Of a DNA stretch of 64,000 bases, positions 8,900 through 18,156 are shown piece by piece. Location: assembly GCF_022829635.1 (NCBI RefSeq), contig NZ_JAKSYO010000165.1:31672-95671 (forward strand). Direction: 5' to 3'. How positions within the stretch are numbered: the first letter of the stretch is position 1; every line of letters starts with the position of its first letter. Source of the stretch: Methylobacterium sp. E-066 (GTDB taxonomy: Bacteria; Pseudomonadota; Alphaproteobacteria; Rhizobiales; Beijerinckiaceae). The translations under genes and the position numbers were made by a program. The notes under the pieces are model-generated. The model was not told the origin of the DNA and did no database searches. It saw only the letters and a list, made by a program, of their open reading frames with translations.

Positions 8900-9309
8900 A
8901 TGCGACTTTGGATCTCTCTGCCGGTCGTGCTGATGCTCGGCGCCGTGGCACCGGCTCATGCACAGGGCTTGGCGCGCGGCGCACAGGATGGTCGCGAGCG
9001 TGGTGAAGCCATCGCAGGGCCGCTCGGCGCAGTGGTCGGAGGGGCGATCGGAGCGGCCGTCGGTACGGCCAACAGCATGCTCGGCATCGACCGGCGCGAG
9101 CGCTTCCGCATCTACGTGATCGGCGAGCGACGTCCATCGTTCGCCTACGCGGGACTGGTGCGGGTCGGAATGGTGCTGCCAGAAGACGGCGTCGTCTACT
9201 ACGACGTGCCCCCCGAATTCGCATTGCCAAACTACACTACACCATCGTCAACGATCATCCCGTGCTCGTCGAACCGCAGACGCGCCGCATCGTCGAGGTG
9301 ATCGAGTAG
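8900..9309 (+). pseudogene. DUF1236-like secreted protein, frameshifted near the C-terminus
   Basis: The gene begins with a clear Sec signal peptide (MRLWISLPVVLMLGAVAPAHA) followed by a glycine/alanine-rich segment resembling a glycine-zipper helix and then a DUF1236-like domain (FRIYVIGERRPSFAYAG, GMVLPEDGVVYYDVPPEF). As read, the frame runs to a stop at 9301 through an unlikely serine/arginine tail. From about 9235 the next frame reads YTIVNDHPVLVEPQTRR and then IVEVIE plus a TAG at 9307-9309, the usual ending of DUF1236 proteins. One base appears to be missing around 9230-9237. It could be a real mutation or a sequencing error. Confidence 0.7.
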
Positions 9310-9662
9310 GCTGGTTCTGGATGCTTCGACTTCGGCGCAGCCTGGATGCGACCCGCAAACGCGGGCGCGCTGCTGTCGTTGTTAGCGACCGTCTGTGAGG
9401 CGTTTGGCTTCCCAATCGCACATTCATCCACTTGGTTCAGCAGTCGCGCCAGAAACCGCACATCGTTCGATAGGATCTTCGCGTCCCAGGCGACGTCCCG
9501 AGCCTTGCTCGCTCCATCCCTGCGCCAGATGACGGTCGCGTTCACCTTGCGCGTGGCAGGATCTATGAGGGGAGCCGCGTTGGCCCCAAGAACGGGCCGG
9601 GACGGTTCGGCGACGGCCGGCCCAACCATGATGGTAACGGCGAGCATTGTCGAGCGCAGCAT
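9255..9662 (-). CDS. Hypothetical secreted protein
   Basis: 135 residues with a plausible Sec signal peptide (MLRSTMLAVTIMVGPAVA, cleavage before EPSRP). The mature part includes NATVIWRRDGASKARDVAWD and a single cysteine region VDECAIG. I do not recognise the family. The last 18 or so codons run antisense through the end of the frameshifted DUF1236-like gene, so the true C-terminus is uncertain. Confidence 0.45.
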   Translation of the reverse strand: MLRSTMLAVTIMVGPAVAEPSRPVLGANAAPLIDPATRKVNATVIWRRDGASKARDVAWDAKILSNDVRFLARLLNQVDECAIGKPNASQTVANNDSSAPAFAGRIQAAPKSKHPEPAYSITSTMRRVCGSTSTG

Positions 9663-9706
9663 GGTGACAGGGGCCTAGCCTAAAGCCCGACAAAAACGAG
9701 CCGCCG

Positions 9707-10105
9707 ATGAGAAAGCCAAAGAATGCAACTGTAATGCTAGAGGAGAATCGCCAAACAATTGCCGAGGCCTTGGCTACCCCCGATGTCGATAAGGTGGCCG
9801 TCATGAACCATGCGTTGTTCGCCCGGCACACAATGAACAAGCGTCTGCGGCGAACCACCATGTCCGTTCACCAGTCGGACGGATATAGCTCCGAGCATGT
9901 CAGGAACGTCGATTGGTTTCTGACCGCGGTCAGGCAGTGCCGCGAGTTCGATGACGTCTCGGAAATGCGTATGGTGGTCGCCGTTCAGGCAACACTGGGA
10001 ATCGCACGTGCCTTGACGGACAATGCTTATGACCGTGACCCGCTAACACTCGGGATGATTGAAAACGAAACGGTAGCTCTCATCAAAAAGGCGCGGCTCC
10101 CGTAA
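9707..10105 (+). CDS. Hypothetical protein, 132 aa
   Basis: An ATG-started frame of 132 codons encoding a soluble, mostly helical-looking protein with no signal peptide or membrane segment (MLEENRQTIAEALATP, HVRNVDWFLTAVRQCREFDDV, IENETVALIKKARLP). It begins 45 bases beyond the divergent signal-peptide gene. The base composition is less G+C-rich than its neighbours, hinting at later arrival. I do not recognise a family. Confidence 0.5.
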   Translation: MRKPKNATVMLEENRQTIAEALATPDVDKVAVMNHALFARHTMNKRLRRTTMSVHQSDGYSSEHVRNVDWFLTAVRQCREFDDVSEMRMVVAVQATLGIARALTDNAYDRDPLTLGMIENETVALIKKARLP

Positions 10106-10489
10106 AACGATCTTTATGAAGAGCGGGGGTGCGAGGGCATTGCACGGGGCTACCTGTGGCGAAATCACCCCTTTCAACAAACTAAGGTCGAACGGGCAAA
10201 CCGGGGCGTGACGGTGGTGTCGTTGCCGCCGAATGAGCCGCTTTCCCAAAACCTGTTCCTGATTGAGTTTTCCCGAAATTGCCTGCCGGACATGGAGAAA
10301 CGGGAATCGTGTGGGCGGCTCGAATGGCCGGTTTCAGGATTGTGCTCGAATAGACTGAACGACCGGGAGGGGTCGTGAACGAAACGTCCGCTTCTGAATG
10401 CAGCACCGCGGTCGGATTGCGACGCTCAGACTGATCGTTCGCATAACGCGCGCTTATGGAGCATGCTCCCGCGGTTCGGTCAGGAGCGT
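10106..10489. other. Intergenic, no gene recognised
   Basis: About 380 bases of mixed composition with several short frames on both strands that lack start context or protein-like composition. No tRNA, repeat or clear terminator seen. Confidence 0.4.
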
Positions 10490-10642
10490 CTATAAAGCTT
10501 GGATTGGATTTATAGACTTTTCGTAGCGGCGCTCGTCCACAAACCGCTGTGCAACCCCTGCTTTCTCGTCGATAGCGAATCGGAATGCCACCTCCTGCGC
10601 CGACAGAGCATAGTCCGAGAGCGAGGCCATCGCCTTGTGCAT
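10490..10642 (-). CDS. Possible small protein downstream of atzF, 50 aa
   Basis: A 50-codon frame starting with ATG eight bases after the allophanate hydrolase stop. Its sequence (MHKAMASLSDYALSAQEVAF, AIDEKAGVAQRFVDERRYEK) has normal protein composition and charged helix character, unlike the arginine-rich shadow frames of this genome. Its position at the end of the operon suggests co-transcription. It has no recognised domain and the ribosome binding site is weak, so this is tentative. Confidence 0.35.
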   Translation of the reverse strand: MHKAMASLSDYALSAQEVAFRFAIDEKAGVAQRFVDERRYEKSINPIQAL

Positions 10643-10649
10643 CTTGTCA

Positions 10650-12473
10650 TCACACGGCCTGCTGAGCCTCCAGATAGCCACGCCATCCACCGTGCTCGGT
10701 GATGTCTTGCGCTGCGGCGACACTCTCTGCCTCGGCCAGAAACCCCTTTGGGGTCGTTCCATCCGAGAGCCGCAGGGTTCCGATCGTGAGCGGCATCGGG
10801 ATGGCCGCCACGAAGGCACCGAACCCGGCGGTCGAAAGCGCCCAGACCTCCGTCTCGATCGAGGCGCCGATATCGGGCGCGACCCGAACCAAGCCCGGCC
10901 GCGCCGGCGGACCGCCCGGAAGTGCGTGGAGCCGATACTCCGCACGCGTCCTGACCGCGCGAAGGAAGCGCCCGCCGAGCCCGACGAGCTCGCCGTTCAA
11001 CGGCAGCCCGGACATATGCGCTCCGACCACGGCGATCTCGATCTCGTCATCCTGGGCACGCGCGACATTCGTCTGCCCTGCTGTCTCGAGGGAAACCGGC
11101 ATGGTGCCGACGCCGAGCCTCAGGTCCGCCGCCGCGTGCAGCCGTGCGCCGAGGTCGGCGATCAGACCGTCTGCGCCACGCTGAGCGATCAGCGTCACGC
11201 CCGATGGGAACCCATCGCTGCGGAAGCGCCCCGGCACCGCGAGAGCGCAGAGATCCAGCAAGTTCACAAAATTGGTGTAGGTGCCCAGTTCGCTGTTCGG
11301 GCCGATCGGGTCGGCGGTCAGATCGGCGATCGTGCGGGGCCGCGGGTAGGTCGGCACGATCAGCACGTCGATCCGCGTCCAGACTCGCTCGGCCGCGCGG
11401 CGCAGCTCTGCCAAGCGATAGAGCCCCGCGAAGGCGTCGGCTGCCGAGCGTGTCGTCGCCGATGCGATGATCGCGCGCGTCGTCGGATGCAGTGCCTCGG
11501 GCTGATCCTCGATGAAGGTGCGGATCGCCTGGTAGCGCTCGGCGACCCAGGGGCCCGCATAGAGGAGATCCGCGACAGCCATGAACGGTGCCAGGTCGAT
11601 CGGCACCGTCTCGCCGCCCATCACGGTCCTGAGATCGGTCAGCGTGGCCTCGAAGGCCGCCTCCGACAGGGCGTCGCCGCCGAAGTGCCGGCTCGCTCCA
11701 TCCGGTACGCCCACGCGCAGCCCAGGCGGGCACGCGCCAGGCCGCGGCGGGACCGGCAAGGCGCGGGAGAACGGGTCGTCGGGATCGTAGCCGAGCATCA
11801 CCCGGTAGACCGCATCGGCATCGCCGACGGTCCCGGCAAACACGGACATGGTGTCGAGGGTGCGGCAGGCCGGCACCATGCCGCGCGTCGAGATGCTGCC
11901 GAGGGACGGCTTCAGGCCCACGACGTTGTTGAGACCGGCTGGCACGCGGCCGGATCCCGCCGTGTCGGTGCCGATCGCGAACGTGACCAAGCCATGCGCG
12001 ACCGAGACGGCCGAGCCCGATGAGGAGCCTCCCGGGACCATGGTCGGGTCGAAGGCGTTCCTCGGGACGGCGTAGGGGGTCCGAATACCCACGAGGCCGG
12101 TGGCGAACTGGTCGAGGTTGTTCTTGCCGATCAGGATCGCCCCGGCTGCGATCAGTCGCGCGATCGCCGGTGCGGTGGCCGCCGGCAGGTAGGCAAAAGC
12201 GGGGCAGGCGGCGGTCGTCGCAAACCCGGCGACATCGATATTGTCCTTGACGGCGAAGGGCACGCCCCAGAGCGGCTTTGCGACCGGGTCGAAGGCCCCG
12301 AGCGCCCGCGCGGCCTCCTGGGCCTGTGCCTCCGGCACGAGCGCGAGGAACAGACCGGGATCGTCGACCTCCGCGATCCGCCGGTAGGTCTCGGCGATTA
12401 CGGTCTCGGGCGCGAGACCCTCGGCGTAGGCGGCATGAAGTGCGGGCAGGGTCGGGAAGGGAGGAACCGGCAT
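10650..12473 (-). CDS. atzF: Allophanate hydrolase
   Basis: 607 residues. The amidase-signature domain fills the first ~450: VPFAVKDNID holds the catalytic lysine, GGSSSGSAVSVA the cis-serine and GSGRVPAGLNNVVGLKPS the nucleophilic serine of the Ser-cisSer-Lys triad. The remaining ~150 residues form the C-terminal domain of bacterial AtzF-type allophanate hydrolase. The enzyme splits allophanate into two ammonium and CO2, the last step of urea-carboxylase or biuret routes. No urea carboxylase is visible here, whereas a biuret-hydrolase-like gene lies at 34446, so the biuret route is the more likely use. It follows a purine-type permease gene by 80 bases on the same strand. Confidence 0.9.
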   Translation of the reverse strand: MPVPPFPTLPALHAAYAEGLAPETVIAETYRRIAEVDDPGLFLALVPEAQAQEAARALGAFDPVAKPLWGVPFAVKDNIDVAGFATTAACPAFAYLPAATAPAIARLIAAGAILIGKNNLDQFATGLVGIRTPYAVPRNAFDPTMVPGGSSSGSAVSVAHGLVTFAIGTDTAGSGRVPAGLNNVVGLKPSLGSISTRGMVPACRTLDTMSVFAGTVGDADAVYRVMLGYDPDDPFSRALPVPPRPGACPPGLRVGVPDGASRHFGGDALSEAAFEATLTDLRTVMGGETVPIDLAPFMAVADLLYAGPWVAERYQAIRTFIEDQPEALHPTTRAIIASATTRSAADAFAGLYRLAELRRAAERVWTRIDVLIVPTYPRPRTIADLTADPIGPNSELGTYTNFVNLLDLCALAVPGRFRSDGFPSGVTLIAQRGADGLIADLGARLHAAADLRLGVGTMPVSLETAGQTNVARAQDDEIEIAVVGAHMSGLPLNGELVGLGGRFLRAVRTRAEYRLHALPGGPPARPGLVRVAPDIGASIETEVWALSTAGFGAFVAAIPMPLTIGTLRLSDGTTPKGFLAEAESVAAAQDITEHGGWRGYLEAQQAV

Positions 12474-12553
12474 GTGCGCTCTCCAGCGACGGATGGCCTA
12501 CAGGCGTGTCCGCGACGGCATTCCGCCCCGGAGACGCTCGGGGTGGTGCCCGT

Positions 12554-13906
12554 TCAGATGTGGCCGGCGCCCTGCGCCGCGAGCACAGCGTCCTCGTTCG
12601 CCTCGTCTTCGGTGGTGCGGTTGAAGTAGGCGTTCAGGAGCACGGCCGCGATCGAGGTCAGGATGATGCCGTCACCGAAGATCGGCTTCAATTCCGCAGG
12701 AAAAATCCGGAAGAAGTTCGGCGAGACGATCGGGATCAGACCGAAACCGATCGCGATCGCCACGACGATCGTATTGTGCGGCGCCTTGGCGTAGTCGACG
12801 CTCTTCAGGATCTTGATGCCTGTGGCGGCGACCATGCCGAACATGATGAAGCCGGCTCCGCCGAGCACACATTGAGGCACCGAGGCGACGATGAAGGCGA
12901 GCTTGGGCACGAGGCCCAGAGCCAGCATGATCACGCCGCCCGCCGCGCAGACCCAGCGGCTGTAGACGTTCGTCACGCCGACCAGCCCGATGTTCTGCGA
13001 GTAGGACACATAGGGGAAGGTATTGAAGAGGCCGCCGATCAGCGTGCCGAGCGAGTCCGCGCGCAGGCCGCGCTTGATGTCCTCGGGACCGACCGTACGG
13101 CCGGTCATCGCCCCGAGTGCCAGGAACATGCCCGTGGCCTCGATGAACACGATCGTCATCACCAGGCACATCGTCAGGCACGGGATCAGGTAGAAGGTCG
13201 GGAAACCGAACTGGAGCGGCAGCACGATGCGGAGCCAAGGCTCCTCCTGGATGCCGGAGAAGTCGGTCCAGCCGAGCGCGATGGTGACGAGGTAGCCGGC
13301 GGTCACGCCGAGCAGGACGGCCATATTGGCCAGGAAGCCGGTCCCGAAGCGGATGATCAGGAGGATCACGGCCAGGACGAGCCCCGCCACCGCGAGGTAC
13401 CCGCCAGCGCCGAAATCGGCCGCCGCAGCTCCGCCACCGGCCCAGTTCACGCCGACGCGCATGAGCACGACGCCGATCATCGTGATGATCGTGCCCGTGA
13501 CCACGGCCGGGAAGAAGCGCAGCACGTATTTGACGAACGGCGCGACGCACAGCCCGAACAGACCGCCGACGATCACCGCACCGTAGATGCCATTGAGCCC
13601 GACGCCCGGCATGGCGGCCATTGCGAGCATCGGCGAGATCGAGACGGCGGTCACGCCCATGATGACCGGCAGGCGAATGCCGAACGGCCCGAAGCCGATC
13701 GTTTGCACCAGCGTCGCGATCCCGCAGGCGAACAGGTCCGCGTTGATCAGCATGGCGATTTGATCCTTGGGCAGCTTGAGGGCCGCGCCGAGGATGAGCG
13801 GCACGGCCACGGCGTTGGCGTACATGACCAGGACGTGCTGCAGGCCGAGCACGAAAAGACGCGGTGCTGGCAGGACTTCATCGACAGGGTGCACGGGCTC
13901 GGCCAT
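12554..13906 (-). CDS. NCS2 nucleobase:cation symporter, xanthine/uracil permease type
   Basis: About 450 residues with twelve or more hydrophobic segments of the UraA/PbuX/XanP family: GLQHVLVMYANAVAVPLILG near the N-terminus (QH motif of TM1), GVVLMRVGVNW, FIEATGMFLALG (the conserved Glu of TM8), and NTFPYVSYSQNIGLVGVT (TM10). This places it with proton-driven xanthine/uric acid importers of the inner membrane. The ATG at 13906 is preferred over upstream ATGs because GGAG lies six bases before it. The gene is divergent from a GntR regulator and precedes atzF. Confidence 0.87.
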   Translation of the reverse strand: MAEPVHPVDEVLPAPRLFVLGLQHVLVMYANAVAVPLILGAALKLPKDQIAMLINADLFACGIATLVQTIGFGPFGIRLPVIMGVTAVSISPMLAMAAMPGVGLNGIYGAVIVGGLFGLCVAPFVKYVLRFFPAVVTGTIITMIGVVLMRVGVNWAGGGAAAADFGAGGYLAVAGLVLAVILLIIRFGTGFLANMAVLLGVTAGYLVTIALGWTDFSGIQEEPWLRIVLPLQFGFPTFYLIPCLTMCLVMTIVFIEATGMFLALGAMTGRTVGPEDIKRGLRADSLGTLIGGLFNTFPYVSYSQNIGLVGVTNVYSRWVCAAGGVIMLALGLVPKLAFIVASVPQCVLGGAGFIMFGMVAATGIKILKSVDYAKAPHNTIVVAIAIGFGLIPIVSPNFFRIFPAELKPIFGDGIILTSIAAVLLNAYFNRTTEDEANEDAVLAAQGAGHI

Positions 13907-13935
13907 GGCCTTCTCCAACGGCATGCGACCCGGGC

Positions 13936-14010
13936 AATATTGCATGCAGTTTCTATATTCTGCATGCCACAATGTTGTGCGGCATTGCACAAATCATGAC
14001 TGCATACAGG
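13936..14010. promoter_or_regulatory. Divergent operator region with TGCAT-type and inverted repeats
   Basis: Between the permease and the GntR gene several related half-sites cluster: TGCATGCAG at 13941, CTGCATGC at 13960, and CTGCATACAG at 14000. A perfect inverted repeat, TTGTGC-GGCATT-GCACAA, spans 13975-13992. FadR-subfamily GntR regulators usually bind such short palindromes in their own divergent promoter. The density of sites suggests autoregulation and control of permease-atzF. Binding is inferred, not shown. Confidence 0.55.
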
Positions 14011-14068
14011 ACTTGCGTTGGGCAGTTGCTGGATCGATGATCATCCCCATCGTGAACGAGACCGCTCG

Positions 14069-14728
14069 ATGACGTCGTCGAACAAGCAGACGCAGACGGA
14101 CAAGCTGGCAGCCGAGATCGGCGACGCGATCCTCTCCGGGGTGTTGACGCCGGGAACGCGCCTCGACGAGCATCGGCTGGCGGAGCAATACGCGGTCTCG
14201 CGTACACCGGTCCGCGAGGCGATCCGCTCCCTGGCCGCCACGGGTCTGGTCGAACTGAGACCGCGACGGAGCGCCGTCGTCGCCGAGATCACGCCCGCGC
14301 AACTGGAGATCATGTTCGTCGCGATGGGCGAGCTGGAAGCGACGTGCGCCCGGCTATCGGCGATGAGCATGACGCCGATCGAACGCAGGCGCCTTCAGAA
14401 CCAGCACGAGCGCATGGGCGCACTCGTCGAGAGCGACGATGTCGCCGGGTTCATCGAGGCGAACCTGACCTTCCACGGTCTGATTTACGCAGGCAGCCAC
14501 AATGGCATCCTGGCGGATATGGCCGTTGGCCTGCGCCGGCGCCTCGGCCCCTATCGTCGCGCCCAGTTCCGGAGTCCCGGACGCTTGCCGCGCTCCCAAG
14601 CCGAGCACGACCGCATCATGCAGGCGATCGTATCGGGCGATGCCGCGACGGCGCATGCGGCCATGCTGAACCATGTCAGCTTGGTAGAAGATACGTTCAT
14701 CGGTCTCACCGCGACGCGTGCCGCCTGA
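14069..14728 (+). CDS. GntR family regulator, FadR subfamily (FCD domain)
   Basis: 219 residues. The N-terminal winged helix-turn-helix runs over about residues 10-75 with LRSxx-type helix sequence RLAEQYAVSRTPVREAIRSL. The C-terminal ligand-binding FCD domain carries the metal-site pattern: NLTFHGLIY, SQAEHDRIMQAI and HAAMLNHV supply the histidines and acid. FCD regulators usually sense a carboxylated metabolite. It is divergent from permease-atzF, so it probably represses that operon. The ATG at 14069 is chosen; a TTG 17 codons upstream lies in the operator region. Confidence 0.88.
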   Translation: MTSSNKQTQTDKLAAEIGDAILSGVLTPGTRLDEHRLAEQYAVSRTPVREAIRSLAATGLVELRPRRSAVVAEITPAQLEIMFVAMGELEATCARLSAMSMTPIERRRLQNQHERMGALVESDDVAGFIEANLTFHGLIYAGSHNGILADMAVGLRRRLGPYRRAQFRSPGRLPRSQAEHDRIMQAIVSGDAATAHAAMLNHVSLVEDTFIGLTATRAA

Positions 14729-14880
14729 TCCGGTCGAGCGGACCTGGCTGCATCACAGACGCGTCTGCTCAAGCGAGGCCGCGGAGATGATGGCGCTCAT
14801 CGCTCTCGCGACATGCGCGCCGGCCTGAGAAGAGTTCCCGCCTGACCGCGGCACGGTACGCCGCCCCGGGAACTGCCAAG

Positions 14881-15123
14881 TCAGGACTTGACGCGCTTCG
14901 GTATCGCGCGGCCGCGACAGGCGGCGCGGTATTGCTGGCGCGGCAGGCCGCGCATGTTGCGCCGGTCCGCCTCCTGCGTGCAGGCGGTCTTGCGATCAGC
15001 CTTGTTCAGCTCCCGGGTGCCGGAGGACGGCACGTCGGTCGGCGCGGGCGCGGTGTAGCTTTGCGCGGCTGCGGCACCTGGAAGAGCAATGAGAAGGGCG
15101 AGCCCGAGATACAACCGGCGCAT
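14881..15123 (-). CDS. Small secreted protein with PsiF-like repeat
   Basis: 80 residues. A Sec signal peptide (MRRLYLGLALLIALPGAAAA) is followed by the mature start QSYTAPAPTDVPSSG, which recurs in other small proteins of this window. The C-terminal half, ACTQEADRRNMRGLPRQQYR followed by AACRGR, resembles a single PsiF (phosphate-starvation-inducible) repeat with its two cysteines about 24 residues apart. Role unknown; periplasmic location is inferred from the signal peptide. Confidence 0.6.
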   Translation of the reverse strand: MRRLYLGLALLIALPGAAAAQSYTAPAPTDVPSSGTRELNKADRKTACTQEADRRNMRGLPRQQYRAACRGRAIPKRVKS

Positions 15124-15204
15124 GATCTTCCCTATGAACGACAGCTAAGCTTAAGCAAGCGCCGCGCCAGGACGAATACTCAACGGCGGCGCGCGGTCGC
15201 CCGT

Positions 15205-16545
15205 TCAGGCCATGGCGTCCGGCGCGGGATAGCGCAGCGGGTCGCCCGGGCGGCGATTGTCGTAGACGCATTCCCCCGCGACCCAGGTGGCGCGGACCGT
15301 GCGGTGGTCCCCCAGCGTCATCAGCACGAACAGGAGTTCCTCGATGCCGCCGCAGGTGCCTGTGCGGAAGCCGAGAAGCGGCGTGGCCGCGAGGTCGAGC
15401 ACGCAGAGGTCGGCGTCATGGCCCGGCGCGATCCGCCCGATCCGGTCGTCGAGGCGGAGGGCTTCGGCACCGCCCAGGGTGGCAAGCCAGAACGCCCGGA
15501 CCGCATCGAGCTTGGTGCCCCGCAGGGCCGCGACCTTGTAGGCTTCCCCGAGGGTCTTGAGCAGCGAGAGCGTGGTGCCCGCGCCGACATCGGTGCCGAG
15601 GCCGACCCGCACGGGGCGCTTCGGATCGAGGGCGTCGAACAGCCGGAACAGGCCGCTGCCCAGGAAGCCGTTCGAGGTCGGGCAATGGGCGAGCGCCGCC
15701 CCGCTGGCGTGGCAGGTGCAGAAATCGGCCTCGCTTACGTGGATCGCGTGGCCGAGGACCGAGCGCGGACCGACGAGGCCGGCATGGGCGTAGACGTCGA
15801 GGTAGCTCTTCCGCTCCGGAAACAGCTCCCTGACCCAAGCGATCTCGTCGGTGTTCTCGCAGAGATGGGTCTGAAGGAAGAGTGCGTCGTGCTCCCGCAG
15901 GAGCGCACCGGCCGCATCGAGCTGCGCCTCGGTGCAGCTGGGTGCGAAGCGCGGCGTGACGCAGTAATGCTGCCGACCGCGTCCGTGCCAGCGCGCGATC
16001 AGCGCCTTGCTCTCGTCGTAGCCGCGCTGAGCCGTATCGAGGAGAGCCGCTGGGGCGTTGCGGTCCATCAGAACTTTGCCGGCGACCATGCGCGTATTGA
16101 AACGCTCCGATTCGGCGAAGAACGCCTCGACCGAGCCAGGATGCACCGTGCAATACACCACCGCTGTGGTGGTGCCCGCGCCCAGGATCTCGCGGAAGAA
16201 CAGCTTGGCGACCGCTTCCGCATGCGCCGCGTCGGCGAACTGAAGCTCGGCCGGGAAGGTGTATTTGTCGAGCCAGGCGAGCAGTTGCTCACCGTAGGAG
16301 GCGATCATCTGCAGCTGCGGGTAATGAACGTGGGTGTCGATCAACCCCGGCAGGATCAGGGCGTTCTCGTACGCCACGACCTCGACGTCGGCGGGGAGCA
16401 TGCCCGCGAGCTGCGCATACGGGCCGAAGGCCGTGACGCACCCGTCCTCCATGAGGATGAGCGCGTCGGCGACGTGTTCGAGGCAGTCCTCGCTCAGGAA
16501 CGGGTTGCCCCGCAGGCTGACGGCCTGTCCGCGGATCGCCTTCAT
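15205..16545 (-). CDS. guaD: Guanine deaminase
   Basis: 446 residues of the amidohydrolase superfamily with all guanine deaminase signatures: GLIDTHVHYPQ (metal-binding His pair, about residue 70), PRFAPSCTEAQL, FLQTHLCENTDEI, VLGHAIHVSEAD, AHCPTSNGFLGSGLF and GLGTDVGAGTTLSLL. It converts guanine to xanthine with release of ammonium. The ATG at 16545 lies seven bases after the stop of the AzgA-type permease gene, so the two are an uptake-deamination operon. Confidence 0.93.
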   Translation of the reverse strand: MKAIRGQAVSLRGNPFLSEDCLEHVADALILMEDGCVTAFGPYAQLAGMLPADVEVVAYENALILPGLIDTHVHYPQLQMIASYGEQLLAWLDKYTFPAELQFADAAHAEAVAKLFFREILGAGTTTAVVYCTVHPGSVEAFFAESERFNTRMVAGKVLMDRNAPAALLDTAQRGYDESKALIARWHGRGRQHYCVTPRFAPSCTEAQLDAAGALLREHDALFLQTHLCENTDEIAWVRELFPERKSYLDVYAHAGLVGPRSVLGHAIHVSEADFCTCHASGAALAHCPTSNGFLGSGLFRLFDALDPKRPVRVGLGTDVGAGTTLSLLKTLGEAYKVAALRGTKLDAVRAFWLATLGGAEALRLDDRIGRIAPGHDADLCVLDLAATPLLGFRTGTCGGIEELLFVLMTLGDHRTVRATWVAGECVYDNRRPGDPLRYPAPDAMA

Positions 16546-16552
16546 CGCCCCC

Positions 16553-17901
16553 TCAATGTGCGCCGCCGGTCTCGACGAATTTGAACAGGAAGACCGCCGC
16601 GATCACCCAGACCACGGGCTTCACGTCCCGCGCCCGCCCGGTGAGCAGCTTGAGGAGCGCGTAGGTGATGAAGCCGAACGAGACCCCCGTGGCGATCGAG
16701 TAGGTGAACGGCATCAGCACCGCCGTGACGCAGGCGGGGATGACCTCGGTCAGGTCGTCCCAGTCGAGGCCGACGAGTTCGTGAAGCATCAGACAGGCGA
16801 CGTAGAACAGGGCCGGTGCGGTGGCGTAGGGCGGTACCGAGCCGGCCAGGGGCGAGAAGAACAGGCAAGCCAGGAACAGGCCGGCGACGGTCACCGCGGT
16901 GAGCCCGGTACGGCCCCCCTCCTCGACGCCCGATGCGCTCTCGAGATACGCCGTGGTGCTGGAGGTGCCCAGGAGGGAGCCGAAGAAGATCGACGCCGAA
17001 TCGGCCATCAGGGCCTTGTTGAGACGCCCCGAATGACCGTCGGTGACGAGGCCGGCGCGGGTCGCCACGCCCATCAGCGTCCCGGTGGCATCGAACAATT
17101 CGACCAGGAAGAGGACCAGCACGACGTTGAGCAGGCCGCCCGACAGCGCGCCCTTGATGTCGAGGGCGAACAGCGTCGGCTCGATCGACGGCGGCATCGA
17201 GATCACGCCGCCGAAGCTGTTCCCGGCTACCAGGAAGCTCAGCATGGTAACCGTCAGGATCGAGGCGAGAAGCGCCCCCTTGACCTTCCGCACGGAGAGC
17301 ACCGCGACCATGATGAAGCCGATCACCGCGAGCACGGTGGACGGCTTGTGCAGGTCGCCGATGGTGACGAAGGTCGCCGGGCTTGCCGCCACCACGCCCG
17401 CGTTCTTGAGAGCGATGATCGCGAGAAACAGCCCGATGCCGACCGTGATGGCGATGCGCATCGAGCGCGGGATGCCGTCGACGATGATCGACCGCAGGCC
17501 TGTCAGCGTCACGAGCAGGAAGCAGCGCCGGAGATGAAGACCGCGCCGAGCGCGGCCTGCCACGTGTAGCCCATCCCCAGCACGACGACGTAGGTGAAGT
17601 AGGCGTTGAGCCCCATGCCGGGGGCGAGCGCCACCGGCCAGTTGGCGTAGAGCCCCATGATCAGTGAGCCCAGCGCCGCCACGAGGCAGGTCGCCACGAA
17701 CACCGAGCCCTTGGGCATGCCGGCATCCGCCAGGATGTTGGGGTTGATGAAGACGATGTAGGCCATGGTCAGGAAGGTGGTCAGCCCGGCGAGCATCTCC
17801 GTGCGCACGGTGGTCCCGTGCTCGGAGAGCCTGAACACGCGCTCCAGCAAGCCGGCCTTCCGGAGTTCCGGGCCCTCGATCGCGTCCCGCTTCATGTCCA
17901 T
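16553..17901 (-). pseudogene. azgA: AzgA-type adenine/guanine/hypoxanthine permease, interrupted by one frameshift
   Basis: The N-terminal part reads from the ATG at 17901 (good GGAGG eight bases upstream) through LTTFLTMAYIVFINPNILAD, the AzgA signature APGMGLNAYFTYVVV and GAVFISGA, then hits TGA. The continuation FLLVTLTGLRSIIVDGIP and all later helices to VETGGAH are in another frame ending at 16553. One base seems to be lost near 17520-17529, in the codons after ISGA. Without the lesion the protein would be about 449 residues, normal for a purine proton symporter. It precedes guaD. A sequencing error is as likely as a real mutation. Confidence 0.85.
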
Positions 17902-18156
17902 GCCCACCCCTCCTTCAGATCCGGATCCGGCGCGCACGCCGTCGCCGTGAGCGGGGCACCGATGGCGCCGCGGATCGCGTTGGCGAGCGGCGCGCGCGAG
18001 GTCCACCAAGCGTCGCAATTCGGGCTGCGGCTCGGAGAACGGCCGTCTCCCAACCGCGCGGCCGGCGTCGTCGTCCCGCAGCCGTGGAGTTCCGTCCGGC
18101 GACGGGGCTGCAGAAGGGTGTCGATCGTATCAAGGTCCATCGCTACCCGAACGCGA

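Noticed and set aside
12278..13999. Long plus-strand open frame (573 codons) opposite the permease and atzF genes
   Set aside because: Histidine-, aspartate- and arginine-rich composition typical of an antisense shadow in high-G+C DNA; the minus strand encodes recognisable proteins across the same bases.
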